The notes: generated by a model from the letters alone, not told the origin. 64,000 bases of DNA from Paenibacillus sp. FSL R5-0766 (GCF_037971845.1 NZ_CP150227.1:5022001-5086000); one strand, 5' to 3'. Positions 20,620-29,780 are shown, counted from the stretch's first letter. Made by a program: numbers and translations.

Positions 20620-22671
20620 TTACTTCATCGACTTGCGCCAGTTGGAACGATACATGAGATACAGGAAGTACGGTGTACCGATGATCGCAATGAGTATGCC
20701 TGATGGAATCTCTGTCGGTGCCATGACGGTTCTGCCGATTGTATCGGCGAGCACCAGCATGACTGCACCCGCTAATGCGGATAAAAACATCGAACGTCTT
20801 AACTTATTCCCCGTCAGTAACCGAACCATATGTGGTGCAATCAGCCCGATAAAACCAACGGTTCCTACACAAGCAACCGCACCTGCTGCAAGTAATACAC
20901 CAACTGTCATGGCTAATAATCGTGTACGACGTACTCCGAGACCAAGCCCGGATGCACTATTGTCGTCAAATACCAGTAGTTCGAATCTGCGTGCCAGCCA
21001 CCAAGCCACCGGTACCAGAATAACTAAAAATAATCCGATAACCCTCACCTGTTCCCAGGTACGAGCATAGGTGCTTCCTGTCAGCCAGATATATCCGCTG
21101 CTACCGTATACCGCACCACGGACAATCAGAATCTGAATACCTGCTCCAGCAATGGCAGACATCGCGATCCCTAGCAACACAACCGCCGAAGGGTTCAGTC
21201 CTTTCTTCCAGGCGAGGGAGAACACCACCACTGCAGCAATGGCTGCACCGATGATTGCCGCAATTGGCAGCAAGTATATCGGAAGACCCGGCCATAAGAT
21301 GATGACCATCATCGCTCCAAGCCCTGCACCTGAGGACACACCAACAATTGAAGCATCTGCCAGCGGGTTACGTACCGCCATCTGAATGAGCACACCGCTA
21401 ATTGCCAGTGCAGCTCCTGCACCTGCGGCAACAAGAGTACGCGGAATCCGAAGCTGAATCAGCGCGGAGAACAGTCCATCCGATTGGAATAGACTCGGCA
21501 ACCAATCGGCCAGCGGAATTCGCATACCGCCAAACATCGTACTGAGCAAGATAAGCACGACGGTTATGACAGAAAATAATACAGCCATCGGGCCAAATGC
21601 AAAGCGACGTGCAGCTCCTCCTGTGCTCATTGAAGTTGACATGCCTGATCCGTTTGCAGCCTTCATGCGTGTAAGAACAAGCCAGATGAGCCACGGTGCA
21701 CCAATGATCGCCATAACCGCACCTGTTGGCAGCTCCATGCTGGAGTTATGCACCATCTTGGCGAGGACATCTGCTCCAACCAGGAGCGCTGCGCCCCATA
21801 TGAACACACCGGGTAAAAGTAATCGGTTAGAACGTACACCACTCAATCGAACCAGATGTGGTGCGACCAGTCCCACGAAGCCAATCGGCCCAATTACACT
21901 GACAATCACAGCAGCCAGCAATACAGCAAGAATTAACCCTACTGCACGAGCCAATGTAACCTTTTGTCCCAAGGAAGAAGCCGTTGATTCATCCAACTCC
22001 AGCATATCCCACTGTCTGGACAGGATTAACGCGAGAAGGGTAATACCAACCACCCAAGGCAAAGCATAAAACACACCACTCCAGTCATTCTGGACAAGTG
22101 TTCCGGAGCCCCAAAGGAACAACCCTTGAGTCTCCATGGAGAAAAAAATATGTAATGCACTTGTAAATGAACCAAGCACCATCGATACAATCATACCGGA
22201 CAATGCAAGTCGAACCGGGCTTGATGTTCGTCCGCCGCCCATGAAATAAGCCGCAAATGCTGCCAGCAAACCACCTAGTGCTGCGAAAAGAAAAGGCGAC
22301 TGACTTAACACGCCTGGAAAAGCGATAGCTCCCAGAACCACCACAAAGTATGCGCCTGCATTAATGCCCAGCGTATCTGAAGCAGCCAATGGATTACGAG
22401 TAATCGTTTGCAGCAAAGCGCCCGCAACAGCCAGTGCGCCACCCGCAAGAATACCAATCATTGTACGCGGCATGCGCAAGTCCCAGACCATATTGTGCTC
22501 TAATGAATCCTGTCTGCCTGTAAGAGCGTCCCAAACGACATGCAAAGGAATGGAAGCTTCTCCATAACACAGACTTACAAAAAAAAGCACGATGAGAGCG
22601 GTTAGACCGCCCCCATATATGCTTATTGTGCGCCAATTCATAGCTGGCTTAGATCCTTGAACCGAACTCAT
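20620..22671 (-). CDS. Fused FecCD-type iron-siderophore ABC permease (FhuB-like double permease)
   Basis: The 683-residue protein consists of two tandem FecCD permease halves, about 1-335 and 345-683, each with about ten membrane segments and the family motif GxxGFVGLVAPHLVR (first half) or GFIGLIAPHMVRLL (second half). FhuB-type fusions replace the usual permease dimer and move ferric siderophores across the membrane. Its start overlaps the stop of the upstream binding-protein gene by four bases (ATGA), so the two are translationally coupled. No ABC ATPase gene lies in the cluster, so a shared ATPase encoded elsewhere (YusV/FhuC-like) is presumably used. Confidence 0.93.
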   Translation of the reverse strand: MSSVQGSKPAMNWRTISIYGGGLTALIVLFFVSLCYGEASIPLHVVWDALTGRQDSLEHNMVWDLRMPRTMIGILAGGALAVAGALLQTITRNPLAASDTLGINAGAYFVVVLGAIAFPGVLSQSPFLFAALGGLLAAFAAYFMGGGRTSSPVRLALSGMIVSMVLGSFTSALHIFFSMETQGLFLWGSGTLVQNDWSGVFYALPWVVGITLLALILSRQWDMLELDESTASSLGQKVTLARAVGLILAVLLAAVIVSVIGPIGFVGLVAPHLVRLSGVRSNRLLLPGVFIWGAALLVGADVLAKMVHNSSMELPTGAVMAIIGAPWLIWLVLTRMKAANGSGMSTSMSTGGAARRFAFGPMAVLFSVITVVLILLSTMFGGMRIPLADWLPSLFQSDGLFSALIQLRIPRTLVAAGAGAALAISGVLIQMAVRNPLADASIVGVSSGAGLGAMMVIILWPGLPIYLLPIAAIIGAAIAAVVVFSLAWKKGLNPSAVVLLGIAMSAIAGAGIQILIVRGAVYGSSGYIWLTGSTYARTWEQVRVIGLFLVILVPVAWWLARRFELLVFDDNSASGLGLGVRRTRLLAMTVGVLLAAGAVACVGTVGFIGLIAPHMVRLLTGNKLRRSMFLSALAGAVMLVLADTIGRTVMAPTEIPSGILIAIIGTPYFLYLMYRSNWRKSMK

Positions 22672-23669
22672 TTGGTAATCGCCTCGACTACCCCATCAAC
22701 CAATACTTTGGAGGAGATCGGTCCACCAAATGTCCATGTTGTGCTATCGAGTTGATATGTGCGTTTTTCCTTCACAAAGTTCAGTCCGTTCCATACCGAG
22801 TTATCTTTCATGGCTGTGCCAAAGACGTCATCGTCTGGTTGTGTAATATAAATGAAGTTACTGTCCTTCACATCAGTTAAGGATTCAATGCCTACTGTAG
22901 AGAAGCCATAGTTTTCAACTTTGTCCGGCTGCCAATCGTTAACCAGTCCGATTTTGTCCAAGGTACCAATCACAACCGAGTTATCGGTAAACATACGCAG
23001 GCTGACTGCATTTTGATATGTGAACGCTTGTGTCAGTGCAAAGTTGAAGTTTTCTTTCCCCGCAGCAGCCAGTTTTTCTTTGGCTTCTACATAGTGCTGA
23101 TCGAGATTACTCAGAACTTCTTTTGCTTTGTCTTCTTTACCGAGAGCTGTTGCAATGTTATTAAAGATCTCTGTCATCTTGTCATAATCATAGCCGTCAC
23201 CATCATACGGATCATATTCAATCGTTGGGGCAATCGCATTAAGCTGATCGTAAACCGCCGTGTTATTATCTGCATTAGCAATGATGAGATCTGGCTTCAA
23301 TGCAGCAATAGCTTCCAGATTTGGTTCACTGCGTGTTCCGATATCCGTTACACTGTCATCCAGTGCTGCTTCGGATGTTACCCACACTTTATAGTTAGCG
23401 TTATCTGCGTTACCTACTGGTTGAACACCCAGGGCAACGACATCTTCCGTATATGTCCATTCAAGCGTAACGACACGTTCTGCTGGCTTGTCCAGCTTAA
23501 GCTCTCCACGTTTATGCTTCACGGTAACAGGACCTGCTGTCTCTTCAGCCGGAGCACTACCGGAGTCACTACCTTGACTTGTATCTGTTGTAGTCGCGGT
23601 TTTACCACAACCCGCCAAAACCAGCACAAAGGCCAGCATAATCAACAGTCCATTCAACCCTTTTTTCAT
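22668..23669 (-). CDS. Iron-siderophore ABC transporter substrate-binding lipoprotein
   Basis: The start ATG at 23669 is preferred over the longer frame (23711) because GGGGAG sits just upstream and it exposes a standard lipoprotein signal (lipobox LAGC, Cys about residue 21). The mature part is a class III (FecB/BtuF-like) binding protein: RVVTLEWTYTEDVVALGV and LKPDLIIAN motifs and a long backbone helix. It delivers ferric siderophore to the fused permease encoded immediately downstream. A promoter (23731-23759) and a Fur box (23703-23717) precede it, indicating iron repression. Confidence 0.93.
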   Translation of the reverse strand: MKKGLNGLLIMLAFVLVLAGCGKTATTTDTSQGSDSGSAPAEETAGPVTVKHKRGELKLDKPAERVVTLEWTYTEDVVALGVQPVGNADNANYKVWVTSEAALDDSVTDIGTRSEPNLEAIAALKPDLIIANADNNTAVYDQLNAIAPTIEYDPYDGDGYDYDKMTEIFNNIATALGKEDKAKEVLSNLDQHYVEAKEKLAAAGKENFNFALTQAFTYQNAVSLRMFTDNSVVIGTLDKIGLVNDWQPDKVENYGFSTVGIESLTDVKDSNFIYITQPDDDVFGTAMKDNSVWNGLNFVKEKRTYQLDSTTWTFGGPISSKVLVDGVVEAITK

Positions 23670-23702
23670 ATCTCTTTTCTCCCCTGTTAATATGTATTTA
23701 TA

Positions 23703-23717
23703 TGATAACAATTATCA
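23703..23717. promoter_or_regulatory. Fur box before the iron-siderophore operon
   Basis: TGATAACAATTATCA matches the 7-1-7 Fur core TGATAATNATTATCA with one mismatch, and a further ATTATCA half-repeat overlaps to the right. It lies between the -10 and the start codon, where Fur would block transcription. Confidence 0.85.
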
Positions 23718-23730
23718 TTATCACTATTGG

Positions 23731-23759
23731 ATTATGCCGTAGGAATGTATTTTTGTCAA
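23731..23759 (-). promoter_or_regulatory. SigA-type promoter of the iron-siderophore operon
   Basis: On the minus strand TTGACA (23754-23759), a 17-bp spacer and CATAAT (23731-23736). Confidence 0.75.
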
Positions 23760-23844
23760 TGGAAAGTACCTTATTCCCATTCTTTTATCAAATAAAAAAG
23801 GAAAGGATAGCTCAAATGCCATCCTTCCCTTCTGTTGATTGCTG

Positions 23845-24387
23845 TTAACTCAACTGCATCGTAGTGATGCATGTATTATCATTTTCATATGTAGACAATT
23901 GCGTTTCTGCAACCTTTCCATCTCCAACAATACGAATCAGATAGGTTCTGTCTCTAGGCACCCAAAAATCCATAAATCCGTTTGCACCAGACTTCATCAC
24001 TTCATCTTTCATAAAAGTGTTGCCTTGAGAATCGTGAATGGTAACACTGAATTCCTTATTACTCATTTCTCCCTGACAACCGGTCAAGCTATGAATTGCA
24101 CAGGGATGGGTCTGGTCCACATAGGGTGCAATGGAAAGGAAAAACTCATTCTCAGGCAAATCATATGTAGTCGTATGTTTATCTTGATCTGTGACGATTA
24201 ACTGTTTGGCATTAATGGAGGCAGATTCCGGTGTCTCTTTTCTTGTGCTGATATCTTCCACCAATTTTTTGATGTTAGGCCCATTGGCTGTACCTGCCTC
24301 TTCCTTGCCCGTATTGCTTGCAAACAGGTAGGTTCCGATTACAATCACAACTGCAACACTTGCAATGACCATCATTTGTTTTTTCAT
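23845..24387 (-). CDS. cueP: CueP-family copper-binding protein, membrane-anchored
   Basis: Start ATG at 24387 is chosen for its upstream AGGAG and because it opens directly into an N-terminal membrane/signal segment (MKKQMMVIASVAVVIVIGTY). The domain matches CueP: conserved PYVDQTHPCAIHSLTGCQGE with two cysteines and a third near the C-terminus (NTCITTMQL). CueP proteins bind copper outside the cytoplasm and supply or buffer it under copper stress; that role is known for the Salmonella member. The gene is single, just upstream of the iron operon, with no other copper genes in view. Confidence 0.85.
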   Translation of the reverse strand: MKKQMMVIASVAVVIVIGTYLFASNTGKEEAGTANGPNIKKLVEDISTRKETPESASINAKQLIVTDQDKHTTTYDLPENEFFLSIAPYVDQTHPCAIHSLTGCQGEMSNKEFSVTIHDSQGNTFMKDEVMKSGANGFMDFWVPRDRTYLIRIVGDGKVAETQLSTYENDNTCITTMQLS

Positions 24388-24559
24388 CTGGAGTCCATCT
24401 CCTCGTCCGTTTTCATTAAGTATAATGGAGAACAAACTATCATGGACTTATACAGCAAGAAATTCACCAGATATTCACATATATGGTTGGCTCAATTCGG
24501 GATAAGTATATATGGAATATCTAGTTGATAAGTCTTAACGCTCATTGCGTGAGCGACAA

Positions 24560-24739
24560 TTAATGTGCCATAATCCGGTCTGCCATTTCCTCGGCTTGCA
24601 GCACCGCAGACAACGGGTCGGAGAGGAAATATCTATTCCAGTCAAGGCTAATAACACGGCAGTGATCTGTCTCGATGGACTTCTGCCATGGTTTGCCTGA
24701 AGCTTGATCAAGCCCACGTCTTGGACCATTATCGTGGAT
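24560..24739 (-). pseudogene. Possible remnant of a degraded coding sequence
   Basis: A 59-codon frame without a usable start reads plausibly as protein (for example VISLDWNRYFLSDPLSAVLQ, AEEMADRIMAH then TAA) and is closed upstream by TGA at 24740-24742. Codon use looks protein-like, but no ribosome site exists. It may be the C-terminal stub of a lost gene. The family is not recognised. Confidence 0.35.
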
Positions 24740-25061
24740 TCAGGGTCGTTCTCTAGGCTCACCACCGGTTAGATCAAAACATGGAGCAAGCGCTAACAAA
24801 TCTGAGACGTCTGATTCAACGATTTGAAGCGTCTGCAGAAATCGGAGGAACCTGAGACACTCTATATCCGATTAACAAGCCGTTTTCAGTGTTTTTATTG
24901 GGGAATTTTGGTATATAACATGTCTGATGTTGCTTACAATTTAAACAGAGGACATGAAGGCATAATAAGATGTCCTGAGTTCCTTAGAAAATCATCTATC
25001 CAGTCGCCAAAATCGGCAGTCTGGGGATTTAAGACTCTTTATCCAGCTCAAAAAAGATTAC
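24740..25061. other. Intergenic stretch with no recognised gene
   Basis: Short open frames here lack ribosome sites and resemble no known protein. Apart from the adjoining terminator (25062-25102) nothing functional was seen. Confidence 0.5.
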
Positions 25062-25102
25062 ACAAAAAACAGCGCCCACCAGAACGATTCAGGTGGCGCT
25101 GT
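25062..25102 (-). terminator. Terminator after the 132-residue hypothetical gene
   Basis: On the minus strand ACAGCGCCACC pairs with GGTGGGCGCTGT (one bulge) and runs into TTTTTTG. Confidence 0.85.
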
Positions 25103-25214
25103 ATTATTTGGTTTGAATATGTCGCTATTTTCAATATGCATAAGCCAAAATACTATATCTAATCACACAAATAAGTGTTCATATCTCAAAATCTTGATAC
25201 TACTGACAAAAGTC

Positions 25215-25613
25215 TTACGAGAATCCTTGCTCACCTGCAAAACGGGGATGGACATCAGCACAAGACAACTCCTCATTAGAAAATCGAATCCAGACATAAT
25301 CATCATATAACACACCATGTGTTTGTTTTACGATCTCCGAAGCTACATAATCATTCAGATCTAAAGATTGCAAAATTTTATCGGCATGGTGTCTGGTACG
25401 AGGGAAGCATCTGGATTCAAAGTAATCCAGTACATCCCCAACGGTTACCTTAGACTTGCTTGGAAAAGGGAGAAAAACAGGAGATACATTGTGATCTTGC
25501 CATACATCAACCGTTTGATTACTATAATCCAACTTCACTTTGGCAATCACCTGGTCATGCTCCAAGACCTCAAATTCAAGAGGAGAAGATATAAATTTGT
25601 TTATTTTTTTCAT
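25215..25613 (-). CDS. Conserved Firmicutes small cytoplasmic protein, function unknown
   Basis: A 132-residue protein beginning MKKINKFISSPLEFEV. The body (VGDVLDYFESRCFPRTR, DYVASEIVKQTHGVLYDDYVWIRF) resembles a small protein found across Firmicutes, often in accessory or mobile regions; I recall no established function. No membrane segment or enzyme motif is seen. It has its own promoter gap and a strong terminator, and is flanked by iron genes on one side and a gene remnant on the other. Confidence 0.65.
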   Translation of the reverse strand: MKKINKFISSPLEFEVLEHDQVIAKVKLDYSNQTVDVWQDHNVSPVFLPFPSKSKVTVGDVLDYFESRCFPRTRHHADKILQSLDLNDYVASEIVKQTHGVLYDDYVWIRFSNEELSCADVHPRFAGEQGFS

Positions 25614-25705
25614 TTGCTACCTCCCATAGTGATCTTTCATATTTCTTTGTTACGATTATATCATTTCTTCAACTTGTATTTCATTTCCTTACTTCATCAT
25701 TCTAT

Positions 25706-25752
25706 TGAAAAAAGCCCGAACAATTTCGAGGAAATCTCGAACTTGTTCGGGC
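25706..25752 (-). terminator. Terminator of the siderophore-binding protein/reductase operon
   Basis: AGCCCGAACAA (25712-25722) pairs with TTGTTCGGGCT (25742-25752); on the minus strand it is followed by six T. Confidence 0.92.
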
Positions 25753-25785
25753 TCTTCAGATTGCCTTCCATTCACGCAAACCTAT

Positions 25786-26817
25786 CTACGTATTGGAGAG
25801 AGCTTTGTTTTTTTCATAAAACCGGGCATTGTGAGAAGATACACCCGCCATATCGGAAGCAGCAGGTTCCAGATAGGTCTTGGCACTGTTGACTGCGAGC
25901 ACCGCATCGTTAAAAGCACCTGCGATCAGTCGAACTTTGCTGCCATAAGTGATGAAGTCCCCTGCTCCAAATACGCCGGGAATACTGGTGCGCATCCGTT
26001 CATCCACCGATATGCCGTAATCTTCCCGCGCCAGTCCCCATTGCACAAGGTTACCAAAATCACGATCATACCCATGGCTTACGACAACTTCATCCACTTC
26101 AACATGTGTGATCTCACCAGTTTCTACATGGGCCAGCTCAACACGATCGATTTTGTCACCTGTACCGTATAAGCGTGAGATGCTAAATGGCGTCATGACG
26201 CTCGCTTGAGCTTTCATCTGAGCAACTGGCGACTCGTGTCCGGTAAATGCATGACGTCTGTGTGCCACCGTAACTTCACTTGCGATCTTGCCCATTTCAT
26301 TCGCCCAGTCAACTGCGGAATCACCGCCACCCGAGATCAGAACACGCTTCCCGGCAAATCGGGATAGATCAGTTACGGTATAGTGCAGGTTCGTCAGCTC
26401 ATACCGATTGGCACCCTCGACATCCAGCTTTTGCACCTGAGTCATGCCTCTGCCCGCACATAACAGGATGGTACGTGTGTAATGACGCTCGCCTGTTTTG
26501 GAAATGAGTACAAATACACCATCCTCACGTCGTTCAAGCTCGGCTATTTCCTGCCCAAATACAATCGTTGGATCGAACGTTCTCGCTTGTCTCTCCAGCG
26601 ATTCAATCAGCTTCTCACAGCGAATCGGATCAACCCCGCCTACATCCCAGATCAGCTTCTCCGGGTACGTACGCATGAATCCACCCAGCTCCTGTTTGGC
26701 TTCAATGATTTTGGTACACATGGCTCTCATGCCACTATAAAAGGAGGCGTACATTCCAGCAGGTCCCCCACCAACGATGGTAATATCATAAATATCCAAT
26801 TGTGTCTCCGTTGTCAT
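25786..26817 (-). CDS. FAD/NAD(P)-dependent reductase, YumC/thioredoxin-reductase-like ferredoxin-NADP reductase
   Basis: A 343-residue two-dinucleotide-binding flavoprotein: GGGPAGMYASFYSGMR (FAD site, residue about 16), ISGGGDSAVDWANEM (NADPH site, about 160), and FGAGDFITYGSKVRLIAGAFNDA (FAD ribityl site, about 280). It lacks the CxxC disulfide of thioredoxin reductases, which places it with the TrxR-like ferredoxin-NADP reductases. The ATG abuts the stop of the upstream binding-protein gene (TAAATG), so they are coupled. From this context it probably releases iron by reducing imported ferric siderophore, directly or via ferredoxin (inference). Confidence 0.88.
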   Translation of the reverse strand: MTTETQLDIYDITIVGGGPAGMYASFYSGMRAMCTKIIEAKQELGGFMRTYPEKLIWDVGGVDPIRCEKLIESLERQARTFDPTIVFGQEIAELERREDGVFVLISKTGERHYTRTILLCAGRGMTQVQKLDVEGANRYELTNLHYTVTDLSRFAGKRVLISGGGDSAVDWANEMGKIASEVTVAHRRHAFTGHESPVAQMKAQASVMTPFSISRLYGTGDKIDRVELAHVETGEITHVEVDEVVVSHGYDRDFGNLVQWGLAREDYGISVDERMRTSIPGVFGAGDFITYGSKVRLIAGAFNDAVLAVNSAKTYLEPAASDMAGVSSHNARFYEKNKALSNT

Positions 26818-27834
26818 TTAAGGCACCAACTTTTCAACAACATAGTCCATCAATTTTACAGAACCAATCGGACCCACACCAGATACGAATTGGCTTGTCT
26901 TCAACGGGAAGACATGATCATTCTTCACAGCCTCCAGATTCGACCACACTTGGCTTGCTTTCAGATCTTCCATAGATTTCTTCGTGTCATAACCTACGAG
27001 GGTTCTGTCTTCCAGGAAAATATAATCCGGATTCATCTCAGGCAAGAATTCCAGGGAGAACTGGCTAAACCAATCTGTAGAGTCTTTAATAGCTTCAGGA
27101 CTATTCAAACCCAGGATATCATAGAAGAAAACACTGCTGCTTCCTCCTTTGGGACCCATGAAACGGTATCGATTGTGCTCAACCCGGAGAACCAATACGG
27201 TCTTGTCTCCCAGTGCTGCCGCAATTTTCTCTTTTGCTTTTGAGGCTTTCTCATCGAATTCAGCCAGTACTTTGGCAGATTCTTCGGTCTTGTCAAATAT
27301 GGCAGCCAGCTTTGGCATAGCACGTTTCATTTCACTGTTGGCATCCAGTGCCACCGTAGGAGCGATTTTGGACAATTCATCATATACGCCCTGTTCCATA
27401 CCTTCGCCAGCTGCAAGGATCATATCCGGTGACAACGCAAGTAACTGCTCATAGTTATATTGATATTGCTCGACTTCAATGATCTGGACCCCGTGTTCTT
27501 TCAAATAATCAGGGCGGTATTCCGCTTCAACTTCTGGAGTTAACAAAACGATTTGGGGTGTAACACCCATTTCAATCAGGTATTCGGCATAGATCGAATC
27601 AAACACAACCAGATTTTGAGGATGGGTTGGAATCGTTACTTCTCCAAACTGATCCTGCACCACCTTAGTCCCACTTTCATTGGCGGTTTCTTCTGTTGTA
27701 CTCGCTGCTCCTTCAGTTTGAGCACCTGCTGTTCCAGCTGTAGCCTTCTCTTCAGTAGCTCCACCGGAACATGCCGCCAGCATCATACTGATCACCAACA
27801 GCATAATGCACAACCCTTTAAAACTTCGTAACAT
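26818..27834 (-). CDS. Iron-siderophore substrate-binding lipoprotein
   Basis: Lipoprotein signal (MLRSFKGLCIMLLVISMMLAAC, in two parts: n/h-region then lipobox LAAC at about residues 19-22) followed by a class III binding fold (VTIPTHPQNLVVFDSIYAEY, LALSPDMILAAGEGM). It captures ferric siderophore outside the membrane. It has no permease gene of its own nearby; it could share the fused permease 4 kb downstream or one elsewhere. A perfect Fur box lies 32 bases before the ATG. The preceding Btr-like regulator carries a similar binding domain, which fits joint recognition of one siderophore. Confidence 0.92.
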   Translation of the reverse strand: MLRSFKGLCIMLLVISMMLAACSGGATEEKATAGTAGAQTEGAASTTEETANESGTKVVQDQFGEVTIPTHPQNLVVFDSIYAEYLIEMGVTPQIVLLTPEVEAEYRPDYLKEHGVQIIEVEQYQYNYEQLLALSPDMILAAGEGMEQGVYDELSKIAPTVALDANSEMKRAMPKLAAIFDKTEESAKVLAEFDEKASKAKEKIAAALGDKTVLVLRVEHNRYRFMGPKGGSSSVFFYDILGLNSPEAIKDSTDWFSQFSLEFLPEMNPDYIFLEDRTLVGYDTKKSMEDLKASQVWSNLEAVKNDHVFPLKTSQFVSGVGPIGSVKLMDYVVEKLVP

Positions 27835-27859
27835 GATATACTTCGCCCCTTATATATGT

Positions 27860-27880
27860 TGATAATGATAATTATTATCA
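27860..27880. promoter_or_regulatory. Fur box before the siderophore-binding protein/reductase operon
   Basis: TGATAATTATTATCA at 27866-27880 is a perfect 7-1-7 Fur core; an overlapping TGATAATGATAAT repeat extends it to 27860. Confidence 0.9.
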
Positions 27881-27941
27881 AATAGTATCAAATAAGAAGT
27901 GTTGCTTCCATAGCATATCGTGCGTATTCAGTTGGATTATT

Positions 27942-27965
27942 GTGCTCTAGTGCTCTAGTGCTCTG
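27942..27965. repeat. Tandem 8-bp repeat spanning a stop codon
   Basis: Three copies of GTGCTCTA/G in direct tandem. The stop codon of the Btr-like gene (27955-27957) lies in the middle copy, so slippage of one unit would shift the frame at the very C-terminus. Confidence 0.8.
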
Positions 27966-29571
27966 CTTTTCCATTTACATATTTCACAATTTCGTTCAGG
28001 ATCAATGAGTGCCCTATAATCCCGCGACCTTCTACCCACAGACGGGTATCTATATCGAACACCTGATGGCTCTGGACTGCCTTTAATTCTTTCCACACAC
28101 TGCTGCCCAATAGATTCCTCTTACTATTTTCCACATTAAAATGCAACATGACGCGCCTCTCCACAAACAAGTAATCCGGATTAGCCTGCATCAGCAAGTC
28201 AAGGGAACAAGGATTGAACCATGCTTTACCATCGATCAGTGCGTCTGGAAGAGACAATCCAAGCTGTCTATACAGCAATCGGGATGCTCCGCCAGACTGG
28301 CCCCCCAAATATCGATACCCGAATGGTTCCACTCGCAATACCATGAAGGTTGCACCAGATTCAATCACACTTTGCAACTGCTGACGTGCAGTCTCCACTT
28401 CGTTTGTCATCCGGAGTTGAAGCTGTCTCCCCTCTTCTTGCTTGTGAAACCAGATTGAATATTCGTTTAGCACACTTCCGATTTCCATATTCATTCCCCC
28501 GATCCATGGCGCAATTGTGCGTAACTGCTGCCTGTATTCGTCAGACCACACGTTGCCAATCAGGAGCTCAGGTTGCATGTGCCGAATCGCCTCGACATCC
28601 ATTTCATAGGGTGAAGCCTGCAGCATCTGTACCTGATGCGCTTGAAACAGCTCATATTGGTGCTCGGGCAACAGCAAAGGGGTTACAATCACCGCCTCTG
28701 GGATGATTCCCAAATGAATTAAGACTTCAGCAAAAAGCGGGGAAAGGCACACTATCCTGCGATTTGGCAGCGTCTGTGCATATTCTCTTGGGGATACGCC
28801 TGTCAGTTGCTTGAAACGACGACTGAAATAATGTGCATCTTCAAATCCTAGTTTTTTGGCAATAACCTGTGAAGTGGCTGACGTTAGCACCAGCTCTTCC
28901 TGTGCGCGATAGATTCGGTAATAGGCCAGAAAATCGAGGGGCGGCTTTCCATAATATTCACTAAACTTGCGGGAATAATGCCACGGGCTCATACCTGAAA
29001 TCTGGGCTAACTGCTTGCGTGTGATCACCTGATCATGATGCTGCTGCATGTAATGAACGGATCGACGCAGGCTCTCTTCTGTCGTATGCATCTTGTCCGG
29101 CTGAGCTTGGTACAGGTGGTCCAACAACTCATGAATCAGATGTTGTCTGCGAACCCATACTGCATGTGGATTCTGAGACACTTCTCCGCTTACCTGCTGG
29201 CTAAGGCTGCCTAAGCTTCCACCCGTCAGTTGTACCTTCTGGTATCCAGTACCGTGAGGAACATGCCAATAATGCTTCACGATCTCTCGTTGGTTCTGAG
29301 GCATTGTGTACGTATGGAACTGAATATGCCACCCTGCCAGATCCTGAAGCCCTCCCTCCATTACTTCAATAACCACATTTTCTTCTAAAGCAATAAGCTG
29401 TCCATAAGAAACTTCGACTGGATGCCCATTTAGTTTCCAGATGGCTTTTCCATCCATAAGGAGGATAAAGGAGGGACTCGAAAAATAATGCACTTTGCCC
29501 GCAGTCATCCATGCCGGGGTTAAAGGTTCGGTTGATGCCCACTGCGCCACCCATGCTGCATTGTTCGTCAT
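27955..29571 (-). CDS. Btr-like AraC-family activator with C-terminal siderophore-binding (FecB/BtuF-like) domain
   Basis: Start ATG at 29571 has AAAGGA eight bases upstream; a longer frame from 29589 does not. About 538 residues: N-terminal cupin-like region (about 1-150), two AraC helix-turn-helix motifs (about 175-275: ITRKQLAQISGMSPWHYSRKF and AKKLGFEDAHYFSRRFKQLTG), then a periplasmic-binding-protein-like domain (about 285-535: RIVCLSPLFAEVLIHLGIIPE). This is the layout of Bacillus Btr (YbbB), which binds ferric bacillibactin in the cytoplasm and activates uptake genes. It lies upstream of, and in the same direction as, a siderophore-binding lipoprotein gene with a Fur box, its likely target. 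Confidence 0.92.
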   Translation of the reverse strand: MTNNAAWVAQWASTEPLTPAWMTAGKVHYFSSPSFILLMDGKAIWKLNGHPVEVSYGQLIALEENVVIEVMEGGLQDLAGWHIQFHTYTMPQNQREIVKHYWHVPHGTGYQKVQLTGGSLGSLSQQVSGEVSQNPHAVWVRRQHLIHELLDHLYQAQPDKMHTTEESLRRSVHYMQQHHDQVITRKQLAQISGMSPWHYSRKFSEYYGKPPLDFLAYYRIYRAQEELVLTSATSQVIAKKLGFEDAHYFSRRFKQLTGVSPREYAQTLPNRRIVCLSPLFAEVLIHLGIIPEAVIVTPLLLPEHQYELFQAHQVQMLQASPYEMDVEAIRHMQPELLIGNVWSDEYRQQLRTIAPWIGGMNMEIGSVLNEYSIWFHKQEEGRQLQLRMTNEVETARQQLQSVIESGATFMVLRVEPFGYRYLGGQSGGASRLLYRQLGLSLPDALIDGKAWFNPCSLDLLMQANPDYLFVERRVMLHFNVENSKRNLLGSSVWKELKAVQSHQVFDIDTRLWVEGRGIIGHSLILNEIVKYVNGKAEH

Positions 29572-29679
29572 AAGATTAATCCTTTCCATACGCTATGTAA
29601 GATTGTAATTTCTTTCATTTGAATTTCTATCATTGTACCATTTAGCATTCTTTTCATAAGATTTGGACTATCGAAAGCC

Positions 29680-29721
29680 AAAAAAGAAGCAAGCGTATCA
29701 CACATGTGTGGTCGGCTTGCT
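29680..29721 (-). terminator. Terminator of the GNAT-GNAT-peptide operon
   Basis: AGCAAGC (29688-29694) pairs with GCTTGCT (29715-29721) around an inner CACACATGTGTG palindrome; on the minus strand a six-T run follows. It lies just after the small peptide gene. Confidence 0.8.
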
Positions 29722-29780
29722 CCTTCTCATGGTCTGTTTTGTTCCTCAGCAGGAAACAGAATGCTTGCGGAAAAGGGGGA

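Noticed and set aside
23013..23690. 225-codon frame antisense to the siderophore-binding lipoprotein gene
   Set aside because: Composition typical of a reverse-strand shadow; no start signals.
24824..25162. 112-codon plus-strand frame
   Set aside because: It crosses the minus-strand terminator at 25062-25102 and lacks a ribosome site and homology.
26482..27243. 253-codon plus-strand frame opposite the reductase and binding protein genes
   Set aside because: It spans the junction of two real minus-strand genes, has no ribosome site and no recognisable domain.
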